Shown here piece by piece: positions 55,345-64,000 of a stretch of DNA of 64,000 nucleotides. Origin of the DNA: Haematobia irritans (Eukaryota; Arthropoda; Insecta; Diptera; Muscidae); contig NC_134399.1 in the NCBI RefSeq assembly GCF_050003625.1, positions 146,314,473 to 146,378,472 on the forward strand, written 5' to 3'. Numbering within the stretch: the first letter of the stretch is position 1; each line of letters starts with the position of its first letter. The translations under genes were made by a program, and so were the position numbers. The notes under the pieces are model-generated. The model did no database searches. It was not told the origin of the DNA and worked only from the letters and a program-made list of their open reading frames with translations.

Positions 55345-57053
55345 ACAAGTATATACGGCCGTAAGTTCGGCCAGGCCGAAGCTTATGTACCCTCCACCAT
55401 GGATTGCGTAGAAACTTCTACTGAAGACTGTCATCCACAATCGATTTACTTGGGTTGCGGTAACTTTTGCTGATGATAATGTATCTTAAAACTTCATAAT
55501 ACCGTAATATATACCACGTATGGACTATGTGGTATATATTAAACTTAAAATGGCCGATTAAATGGCAAAATTTTCTATAGAAATAAAATTTGAAAAAAAT
55601 TTTCTATAGGAATAAAATTTCGACAAATTTTGCTAGATTATTTTTGCTCGAGTGGCAAGCATGATTATGAAACGATATGGACCAATTTTTGTGTGATTGG
55701 AGATCGGCTATATAGAACTATAGACCGATATGGACCAATTTTGGCATGGTTATTAGGGGCCATATATTAACACCACGTTGCAAATTTAAATCGGATCGGA
55801 TGAATTTTGCTCGTCCAAGTGGCTCCGGAGTTCAAACCTGGGGATCGGTTTATATAGGGGCTATATATAATTATGGACTGATATGGACCAATTTTTGAAT
55901 GGTTCTTAGAGACTATATACTAATATCATGTACCAAATTTCAGTCGGATCGGATGAAATTTGCTTCTCTTAGAGGATCCGCAAACCAAATCAGGGATTCG
56001 GTTTATATGGGGGCTATATATAATTATGGACCGATATGGATCAAATTTTGCATGGTTGTTAGGGACCATATACTAACACCACGTACCAAATTTCAACCGG
56101 ATCGGATGAATTTTGCTCCTCTAAGAGGCTCCGGAGTTCAAATCTGGGGATCGGTTTATATAGGGGCTATATATAATTATGGACCGATATGGGCCAATTT
56201 TTGCATGGTTGTTAGAGACCATATATTAACACCACGTACCAAATTTCAGCCGGATCGGATGAAATTTGCTCTCTTAGAGCGATCGCAAGCCAAATTTGAG
56301 GGTCCGTTTATATGGGAGCTATACGTAAAAGTGGACCGATATAGATCAATTCTTGCATGGTTGTTAGAGACCATATACTTACACCATGTGCCAAATTTCA
56401 GCCTAATCGGATGAAATTTGCTTCTTATAGAGCAATCGCAAACCAAATTTGGGGGTCCGTTTATATGGGGGCTATACGTAAAAGTGGACCGATTTGGACC
56501 AATTTTTGCATGGTTGTTAGAGACCATATATTAACACCATGTACCAAATTTCAGCCCGATCGGATGAAATTTGCTTCTCTTAGAGCAATCGCAAGCCAAA
56601 TTTGGGAGTCCGTTTATATGGGGGCTATACGTAAAAGTGGACCGATATGGACCAATTTTTGCATGGTTGTTAGAGACCATATACTGACACCATGTACCAA
56701 ATTTCAGCCGGATTGGATGAAATTTGCTTCTCTTAGAGCAATCACATGCCAAATTTGGGGTTCCGTTTATATGGGGGCTATACGTAAAAGTGGACCGATA
56801 TGGCCCATTGGCAATACCATCCGATCTACATCAATAACAACTACTTGTGCCAAGTTTCAAGTCGATAGCTTGTTTCGTTCGGAAGTTAGCGTGATTTCAA
56901 CAGACGGACGGACGGACATGCTCAGATCGACTCAGAATTTCACCACGACCCAGAATATATATACTTTATGGGGTCTGAGAGCAATATTTCGATGTGTTAC
57001 AAACGGAATGACAAAGTTAATATACCCCCATCCTATGGTGGAGGGTATAAAAA
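55345..57053 (-). mobile_element. DINE-1-like subfamily A, complete, with six 153-bp repeats
   Basis: The 3' end is ACAAGTATATACGGCCGTAA with the perfect hairpin TTCGGCCAGGCCGAA. Two or three minisatellite units lie at 55565-55625 followed by the carrier end GCTCGAGTGGCAAGCATG. The repeat anchor occurs at 55899, 56052, 56205, 56357, 56510 and 56663. Then come CAGACGGACGGACGGACATG and the 5' end ATCCTATGGTGGAGGGTATA. The 285-codon frame over 56357-57214 is the repeat read in frame (51 residues per unit) and runs out of the element. Confidence 0.95.
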
Positions 57054-57290
57054 TATTTATACGAAAATATATGCCGAAAATAAAAACGATACATAACATA
57101 AAAAAATATTCTTTAGTAAAATATTTGATAAAAAAATTGCTGCTGGTGAGATTTGAACCTACGTTTCTTATTTTTTCGTTCATACTAATAAAGAACATCT
57201 CGAGAAGCAATTAGAATGTTATTCCTTGGTGTCGTATTACGATCATATCACAAATATTTGAATTGACCTTTCGACGCTTTATGTTCAATG
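57054..57290. other. short spacer with a box B-like motif
   Basis: On the minus strand GGTTCAAATCTCACC near 57145-57160 resembles a tRNA T-arm. The rest was not recognised. Confidence 0.35.
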
Positions 57291-57667
57291 GCATTTGTAG
57301 CTGAGTGTGTTAAGGCGTTCTGTTATGGTGCCAGTAAACCCAGGTTCAATCCCTGGTGGAGCGAAAAAGTTTTTCAAATTGTAAAAATTAGATAATAGGA
57401 AAATAATAGTGTAATAAAACATATGGATGAAAAAAAAGTGAAATTGGTTGAAAAATTTTTTTTTTTGGCTTTTTAAATTTCTTCATTCAAATTAACTTCC
57501 AGGGCACAACTTCTAAAGCAATGCAAAGGATCCAAAAAGAGAGTACTTCCATCCTATGACAAGCCCATGTAAAATTCATTGGATATAGTCCAAGTTTGTA
57601 CTACTTCCGCATCACAGATTGGGGATCAAAACTACTTTTTTGGAAGCTCTTTTTTTTTGCTGGGTAT
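57291..57667 (+). mobile_element. tRNA-headed SINE with GCTGGGTA tail
   Basis: The head has box A TAGCTGAGTGTG, a paired T-arm CCAGG-TTCAATC-CCTGG (57340-57356) and a following AAAAAGTTTTT. The body has ACTTCCATCCTATGACAAGC and CCCATGT. The end is TTTTTTTTTGCTGGGTA. The tail is shared with 5808-6381, 41433-42077 and 51970-52404. Confidence 0.7.
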
Positions 57668-57689
57668 ATACGTATTTATAAAAAAAGAA

Positions 57690-57853
57690 AAATGTGTTCA
57701 CAGACAGACGGACATGGCTAGATCGACTCAGGGACCCACCCTGAGCATTATTGTCAAAGACACCATGTGTCTATCTCGTCTCCTTCTGGGTATTGCAAGC
57801 ACATGCACTAACTTATAATACCCTGTTCCACAGTGTGACGCAGGGTATAAAAA
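57690..57853 (-). mobile_element. DINE-1-like subfamily C, 5' terminal fragment
   Basis: CAGACAGACGGACATGGCTA, CACCATGTGTCTATCTCG and the terminus AATACCCTGTTCCACAGTGT / GCAGGGTATAAAAAG. Confidence 0.85.
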
Positions 57854-59097
57854 GTTAAATATGCTATAAAAAATGTCGTTGCCTTTTTTGTGAGTGTGGA
57901 CGCACATTTTATTAGTGATATCGGTTCAGGTTTAGATATAGATTTTAATTATTTTCATAACTATGATCATATCATCTAGGCTGGTTTAGGAATTCTATTT
58001 TTGATCACGCTCTTAAATACTTCGAATACAACCAAACAGTTGGGGTTTTGTGAATCACAATTGCTTTTGTTTGTAGTTAATTGCAATGCGTGATTTGTTA
58101 TGAGAATAAATGCTTTTAATATCTATTCAATCCTAGTCAACTTTTCATAAATATAATTTATTTCAATATATCGATACTGCAGAACAGAGTGCCATCGCAA
58201 GTCATGGTTCATTTCATACTCGTATTTCCCCAATTGAATAACCAAAGAAAAAAAAAAAACATTCAAATATTATACCAATATTCCGCTTTTCGGCTTTGGG
58301 TGATTAAATTTCAGCGCATGTCGTTTGGGTTATGCGAAAAAGTAATCAACACAGGATTTAACGAATATTTATTTGCAATAATGCCTATAAATGTCGCAAC
58401 AGTTGTTTTTAATGGAATTTATTTATATATTTTTTTTAAATAATCTACTTCGTGCAAAATGTCTCATACAGAAAAATAAAGAGAAACAAATACAGCAGAG
58501 TACTTTTGGGTAAATTTTAGTCAAAATGCAGCTGAACATCATCGACAAGCTCACATAAAAACGCCTACGAAAAGAATTTGACTGTTCACCCATAAATCCA
58601 TAGTCTATGAATTAATATTTAATACAGTATATACTCGTATATATGGCATATTTATTAGGCAATTGAGTAGGCCATTTGACGCGTGATACTGGGTGAGAAC
58701 ATTTATTATTATTGTTGGTTGTTGTTTTTTAATATCGTTTTCTCAATATTGATATTTGTGGCAATTTGGCTAAATGCAAAATTTTTTAGGGGATATATTA
58801 TGAAAATAAAAGTAAACCCGCAGTGTATTGTTAAATGGGTTTCTTAATGCGTATGATAAACTGGGGAAGATTTTATTAAAAATTTAAACGTCAGATAAGA
58901 ATTTTTGGTGTGTTTCATCTTTGAAAGAGAGTGTGTTTCGACTTAATTATGCATTTTTCCAAGAAACAAATGGATGAGGATGAGATGAGAGACAAGAAAC
59001 AAATGGATGAGCTGTGGATTAAATGATAAAAACATGAGAGTGAGTGTAGAAGAGGGGACACCACAGGAATTCACATTGTCATATTTATTGCGAGCCA
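57854..59097. other. unrecognised spacer, probable host DNA
   Basis: AT-rich, no repeats of the window recognised. The 84-codon frame at 58189-58443 has no known domain. Confidence 0.4.
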
Positions 59098-59395
59098 TTT
59101 TTATACCCTACACCATAGGACATAGGACTAAACTTTGTGTGTGTAGTATATCAAATATTGTACATATGTATTCTGGGTCGCTGTGAAATTTTGAGTCGAT
59201 CTATCAATGTTGGTAGTCTGTTGAAATCCCTAAAACTTCCGAACAAAGATATCCACATGAAACTTGACACAAGTAGTTGCTATATGTCAGATGGTGTTGC
59301 AAATGGGCCATATCGGACCACTACATTTAACTTGCGGAGCCTCCTAAAAGAGCAAATCTTATTCGATCCGATTGAAATGAACCTTGGAAAGCATG
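59098..59395 (+). mobile_element. DINE-1-like subfamily A, 5' fragment
   Basis: TTTTTATACCCTACACCATA, ATGTATTCTGGGTCGCTGTG and AACTTGACACAAGTAGTTGC, then the first repeat, broken off near 59395. The GTCC tract is shortened to GTTGGTAGTCTGTTG. Confidence 0.8.
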
Positions 59396-59730
59396 AAAAA
59401 GATTGAAATCCAGAGAGATATTAAACTCTTAGATATCCATAAAATTGTAAGCGAATTCAACTCGTAAGCGTTATTGTATTTATTATGTTTATGCGGGATA
59501 ATTTTCATTTCAATCTCGTACTGTAGAAAATGAGGATCAGCAACATTTACATTCTTGAGAGGTGCTTGTTTATCCACAAGATGGTAATTTGGATGGTTAC
59601 TGCAACAACAACCTTGGAGATACTGCTTTGAACCAGGGGAGTACAGCGGACTCATCCTGTCGCAATTATAATGGCAGCATTCAACTCTTTGTCACTTGTC
59701 TGAGGTCTTCACACTGGGGCTACTTATAAG
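59396..59730. other. unrecognised spacer
   Basis: The 98-codon minus-strand frame (59359-59655) overlaps DINE sequence at its end and has no recognised domain. Confidence 0.35.
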
Positions 59731-59814
59731 CACGGTTGCCACTCGAGTCAAAAATAATCTACTACATTATGAAGAAAATTTTACCAAAAAAACACCAAAC
59801 CAAAAAGTCTTGTT

Positions 59815-62190
59815 TTGCAAAATTTTATTTCTATAGAAAATTTTGTCAAAATTTCATTTTATAGAAAATTTTGTCAACATTTTATTTTATCGAAAATTTA
59901 GTCAAAATTTTATTTCTATATAAAATTTAGTCAAACTTTTATTTCTATAGACAATTTTGTCAACATTTTATACATACAGAACAATTTTGCCAAAATTGTA
60001 TTTCTATAGAAAATTTTGACAAAATTTGATGTCTATAGGAAAATAAAGATATAGTTGGAAAGGGATTTTTTTCTTGAAATTTTATTGGCAGCCTGGATAA
60101 CAACCACGGTTGCCACTCGAGTCAAAAATAATCTACCAAATTTTGGAAAAAATTTTATTAAAAAAAAAACACAAAACCAAAAAGTCTTGTTTTGCAAAAT
60201 TTCATTTCTATAGAAAATTTTGTCAAAATTTTATTTTGTAGAAAGTTTTGTCAAATTTTGATTTCTATAGAAAATTTTATCAAAATTTTATTTCTATAGA
60301 AAATTTTGTCAAAATTTTATTTCTATAGAAAATTTTGTCAAAATTTTATTTCAATAGAAAATTTTTGAAAAATTTTATTTCTATAGAAAATTTTTGCAAA
60401 ATTTTATTTCTATAGAAAATTTTTGCAAAATTTTATTTCTATAGAAAATTTTTGCAAAATTTTATTTCTATAGAAAATTTTGTCAAAATTTTATTGTTAT
60501 AGAAAATTTTGTCAAAATTTTATTTATATAGAAAATTTTTGCAAAATTTTATTTCTATAGAAAATTTTGCCAAACTTTTATTTATAGAAAATTTTTGCAA
60601 AATTGTATTTCTTAAAAAAATGTTTCAAAATTTGATTTTATAGATAATTTTGTGAAACTTTTACTTTATAGAAAATTTTTGCAAAATTTTATTTCTTTAA
60701 AAAATTTTGTCAAAATTTTATTTCTATAGAAAATGTTGACAAAATTTTATTTCTATAGAAAATTTTGACAAAAATTGATGTCTATAGGAAAATAAAGATA
60801 TAATTGGAGAAGAATATTTTTCTTGAAATTTGTCTTGTAATTTTATTGGCAGCCCGGATAACAACCACGGTTGCCACTCGAGTCAAAAATAATCTACCAA
60901 ATTTTGGAGAAAATTTTTTGGGAGTCACCGTGGTGCAATGGTTAGCATGCCCGCCTTGCATACACAAGGTCGTGGGTTCGATTCCTGCTTCGACCGAACA
61001 CCAAAAAGTTTTTCAACTCTGGATTATCCCACCTCAGTAATGCTGGTGACATTTCTGAGGGTTTCAAAGCTTCTCTAAGTGGTTTCAGTGCAATTTGGAA
61101 CGCCGTTCGGACTCGGCTATAAAAAGGAGGTCCCTTCTCATTGAGCTTAACATGGAATCGGGCAGCACTCAGTGATAAGAGAGAAGTTCACCAATGTGGT
61201 ATCACAATGTACTGAATAGTGTAAGTGAACCTGATACATCGGGCTGCCACCTAACCTATGGCCTATGACCTATAAAAACCAAAAAAAAAAACACACACAA
61301 AACCAAAAAGTCTTGTTTTGTCAAATTTCATTTCTATAGAAAATGTTGTCAAAATTTTATTTTGTAGAAAGTTTTGTCAAATTTTATTTCTATAGAAAAT
61401 TTTGTCAAAATTTTATTTCTATAGAAAATTTTTGCAAAATTTTATTTCTATAGAAAATTTTGCCAAACTTTTATTTTATAGAAATTTTTTGCAAAATTTA
61501 ATTTTATAGAAATTTTTTGCAAAATTTTATTTTTTAGAAAATTTTTGCAAAATTTTATTTCTATAGAAAATTTTTACAAAATTTTATTTCTATAGAAAAT
61601 TTTGCCAAACTTTTATTTTATAGAAAATTTTTGCAAAATTTTATTTTATAGAAAATTTTTGCAAAATTTTATTTCTTTAAAAAATTTTGTCAAAATTTTA
61701 TTTCTTTAAAAAATGTTGTCAAAATTTTATTTCTATAGAAAATTTTGACAAATTTTTATTTCTATAGAAAATGTTGACAAAATTCTATTTCTATAGAAAA
61801 TTTTGACAAAATTTGATGTCTATAGGAAAATAAAGATATAGTTGGAGAGGAATATTTTTCTTGAAATTTGTCTTGTAATTTTATTGGCAGCCCGGATAAC
61901 AACCACGGTTGCCACTCGAGTCAAAAATAATCTACCAAATTTTGGAGAAAATTTTATAAAAAACAAAAAAAAAAAAAAAAAAAAAAAAAAACACAAAACC
62001 AAAAAGTCTTGTTTTACAAAATTTCATTTCTATAGAAAATTTTGTCAACATTTTATTTTGTAGAAAGTTATGTCAAATTTTTATTTCTATAGAAAATTTA
62101 GTTAAAATATTATTTCTATAGAAACATTTGTCAAAACTTTATTTCTATAAACAATTTAGTCAACATTTTATTTCTATAGGAAAATAAAGA
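59815..62190 (+). repeat. minisatellite blocks within the carrier array
   Basis: Blocks at 59815-60040, 60195-60785, 61320-61825 and 62015-62190, all forward. In this array a variant with TTTTTGCAAAATTTTA replaces TTTTGTCAAAATTTTA in many units, often in runs, showing local homogenisation. Confidence 0.92.
60918..61271 (+). mobile_element. tRNA-derived SINE with LINE-type 3' end
   Basis: Head TGGTGCAATGGTTAGCATG with box B GGTTCGATTCC. The body is as in 42501-42830. The 3' part TGTGGTATCACAATG-ACTG, CGGGCTGCCACCTAACCT is followed by ATGGCCTATGACC instead of a longer TAACC run. It interrupts the third carrier between GAGAAAATTTT and ATAAAAACC; no clear target duplication. Confidence 0.9.
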
Positions 62191-62279
62191 TAAAAAAACT
62201 TGTGAGCTTCTTTTTATTTGGAGAGGAATATTTTGCAAAATCTATCAAATAATCAGGAGTTCTACCAAACAGTATAAAA

Positions 62280-62590
62280 CTACCAGTTGTGGTAGCTAAT
62301 GCTACCGGCAAGAGACTTTAGAACCTCGTTTCTACCTCTGAGCTTAATACAAATTACAGAGTAATATGCAGATGACTTAAAAAGACTGTAGAATGTCATC
62401 CCGATGATTTTAGAGTAGTTTGGTTTCGGAATCGTGGTACCATTGTCTACCTGTGTACTTCTACGGTCCATGTAGTGAAAATACGACTGGCGCCTGTATA
62501 GCTAATTAAGAATCCAATGTATCGTTCCTACCGATATGGATATATTCTCGATGGCTTTAAACAGTCTGCTATAGTTGACATAATGCCGAA
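62280..62590 (-). pseudogene. jockey-like reverse transcriptase fragment
   Basis: The minus-strand frame at 62471-62280 reads TTIPKPNYSKIIGMTFYSLF and then ICIKLRGRNEVLKSLAGS. This corresponds to the conserved stretch after the YADD motif in jockey-type RTs (AKILG-TFDS ... LKSLAGS). It is broken on both sides and belongs to a different LINE group from the element at 34261. Confidence 0.6.
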
Positions 62591-62593
62591 ATA

Positions 62594-63345
62594 AAGGGTG
62601 GTTAAATTGTAAGGGCCGATGTTGAACGTGAACCACACCTAAACGCCAAGTTTTTTCCGAATTTTATTTGACATTTCTCTATTTCAGACTTACTCAATTT
62701 GAACCATGGAGAGATACACACTCCAATAACGTTCCAATGGTTCCAAGAAATGGCAACAGTGGATGATCATTTTTCGAAGAAAATCATCTTCAGTGATGAG
62801 GCACATTTTCACCTCAGTGGATTCGTCAATAAACAGTATTGCCGCATTTGGGCGAATGAGAATCCAAGAGTGATTGTCGAAAAACCAATGCACCCACAAA
62901 GAGTCACTGTTTGGTGCGGTTTATGGGCTGGCGGCATCATCGGGCCGTATTTTTCCCAAAATGAGGCCGGTCAGGCAGTTACTGTGAATGATGTTCGCTA
63001 TCGTGAAATGATAACGAACTTTTTAAGGCCCGAATTGGAAGATATGGATGTGGACGATATGTGGTTTCAGCAGGACGGTGCTACTTGCCACACAGCTAAC
63101 GAAACAATGGCTCTTTTGTGTTATCGTGTTATCTCACGTAATGGCGATGTCAATTAGCCGCCAAGATCATGTGATTTGATACCGTTGGACTTTTCTCTTT
63201 GGGGTTATTTGAAAGAAAAGGTGTACGTCGATAAGCCAGCAACAATTCAAGAGCTAAAGGATGAGATAATTCGGCACATTAACGGCATAGAACCTCCATT
63301 ATGCCTCAGCGTCATCGAAAATTTGGACCATCGGATGAAGGTATG
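62594..63345 (+). mobile_element. DD41D-type ITm element, left end and deleted transposase
   Basis: Left terminal repeat AAGGGTGGTTAAATTGTAAG at 62594, after TA. It is the same family as 23919-24749. The element stops short of its right end: after CATCGGATGAAGGTATGCC the sequence diverges from the other copy. Confidence 0.85.
62706..63345 (+). pseudogene. DD41D transposase pseudogene
   Basis: The ATG at 62706 gives MERYTLQ then a stop. A large deletion removed the DNA-binding half and the frame resumes as WFQEMATVDDHFSKKIIFSD. The first Asp (FSDEAHFHL), the second (WFQQDGATCH) and the third (IPLDFSLWGYLKEK) are present. A deletion of a few codons between the last two (LLCYRVIS) shortens the spacing, and TAG at 63155-63157 replaces the Trp of NWPPRS. 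The C-terminal part reads CLSVIENLDHRMKVC. Confidence 0.88.
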
Positions 63346-63828
63346 CCAGATGCTTCAATATTAGGATTGGACTTCCCTTGGGGCGCTGTTAAACACATCG
63401 TTAATTTCGGTTGAGTTAAATTGTTGAGTGTTTTTGGCTGGGAGGCCACGAATGACCCTGATTTTCGCTCTATCACTTTCGGGTTGCTCAATATAGTCTT
63501 CGGATAGATTACATAACTTCAGGTACTCTAACCATGAGTTCCGCGTCGACTATGTTACAAATATATTGATTCAATTTCGTTACTTTAAGTAAGGAAGTTT
63601 AGAAAGACAAAGTTTATCACGCCCGTATTCAAGTACCAACTATTCTGTTGAGATAGGCCTCACCGGAGCATCTCGGCGGATGGGAGTTGTTTGAGTTGAT
63701 AAACGTTCGGCATTCAGATATTTTGAAATCGATGGTGTATCCCAGCGAAAGGGCTATTACTGTAGATCAGAAATTACCTCTTTATATGCTACAACTATGT
63801 GTTCCACTTGTGCTGGTCGCATATCTTA
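63346..63828. other. unrecognised sequence between two DD41D pieces
   Basis: Less AT-rich than the flanks (GGCTGGGAGGCCACGAATGA; GAGTTCCGCGTCGACTATG). Possibly another LINE scrap on the minus strand, but no continuous frame was identified. Confidence 0.35.
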
Positions 63829-64000
63829 TATTTTTCGAAGAAAATCATCTTCAGTGATGAGGCACATTTCCACCTCAGTGGATTCGTCAATAAACAGTAT
63901 TGCCGCATTTGGGCGAATGAGAATCCAAGAGTGATTGTCGAAAAACCAATGCACCCACAAAGAGTCACTGTTTGGTGCGGTTTATGGGCTGGCGGCATCA
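63829..64000 (+). mobile_element. DD41D transposase fragment, cut by window edge
   Basis: Repeats 62770-62941 almost exactly (one seen difference: TTTCCACCTC for TTTTCACCTC). It begins abruptly at TTTTTCGAAGAAAATC and continues past the window. It reads FSDEAHFHLSGFVNKQYC and TVWCGLWAGGI on the plus strand. Confidence 0.9.

Larger units (their letters stand above)
59731..62290 (+). mobile_element. tandem array of four hAT-like minisatellite carriers
   Basis: CACGGTTGCCACTCGAGTCA occurs at 59731, ~60104, ~60867 and ~61905. Each copy continues AAAAATAATCTACCAAAT, CACAAAACCAAAAAGTCTTG, a minisatellite block and a common end (GTCTATAGGAAAATAAAGAT; TTTTATTGGCAGCC-GGATAA) that runs straight into the next copy. 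The third contains a SINE (60918-61271). The array ends near 62285 with GTTCTACCAAACAGTATAAA / CTACCAGTTGTGGTAG, the far carrier end. Confidence 0.8.

Noticed and set aside
57291..57365. Candidate tRNA gene with a well-paired T-arm
   Set aside because: No matching acceptor arm at the 5' side, and the sequence continues into a SINE-like body ending in GCTGGGTA.
61964..61992. Long A-run as a processed-transcript poly(A) tail
   Set aside because: It sits at the same place as shorter A-runs in the sister carrier copies (60160, 61283), so it is an expanded internal A-run.

Overview
The window looks like transposon-packed nuclear DNA of a higher fly, most likely a muscid. That inference rests on an irritans-subfamily mariner very close to the horn-fly Himar1 type, on dozens of DINE-1/Helentron-like (HINE) elements of the fly type, on a D37E-type ITm transposon, on a LINE with a DUF4780-like ORF1, and on the very AT-rich, CA/GT-dotted spacer typical of fly introns or intergenic DNA. 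I could not recognise a single host protein-coding gene or an intact non-coding RNA gene. Everything with a recognisable protein signature is a mobile element, and every transposase or polyprotein gene seen is broken or truncated.

Layout. 1-10.5 kb: a mariner end, LINE debris, and two long AT-rich minisatellite arrays in opposite orientation (1.1-3.1 and 6.5-10.1 kb) carried by hAT-like non-autonomous elements, with a DINE and a MITE between them. 10.7-24.7 kb: DINE-1-like elements with 153-bp internal repeats, a nearly full-length but dead Himar1-like mariner (14.3-15.6 kb), two CAC...GTG-ended elements, a 482-bp tandem duplication with a hairpin at its junction (22.4-23.3 kb) and a DD41D transposon remnant. 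24.8-26.2 kb is unrecognised spacer. 26.2-30.8 kb is a nest: a DINE split by a CAC element and by a hAT-like minisatellite carrier that itself contains another DINE. 31.1-33.1 kb is unrecognised, possibly host, sequence.

33.1-41.4 kb is one DINE blown open by a 5.0-kb LINE (ORF1, then endonuclease, reverse transcriptase and RNase H) and a 1.3-kb ITmD37E transposon sitting in the LINE's target duplication. 41.4-47.1 kb holds foldback/MITE elements, a tRNA-derived SINE and a SINE fragment, tRNA-like heads and a further DINE. 47.5-57.9 kb holds more DINEs, a GCTGGG-tailed SINE family and a 2.8-kb CAC element with repeated exon-like blocks. 59.1-64.0 kb holds a four-copy tandem array of minisatellite carriers with a SINE inside, a jockey-like reverse-transcriptase scrap and two DD41D pieces.

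How the parts relate: the SINE and the LINE share their last ~70 bp including a (TAACC)n tail, so the LINE's machinery is the probable mover of the SINE. The DINE subfamilies share termini and a 153-bp repeat module. The minisatellite is carried inside transposable elements and expands there. The clearest candidates for something little described are the CAC...GTG family with 2-bp target duplications, the minisatellite-carrying hAT-like elements, the cross-subfamily 153-bp module, and the repeated exon-like units at 53.5-54.4 kb.
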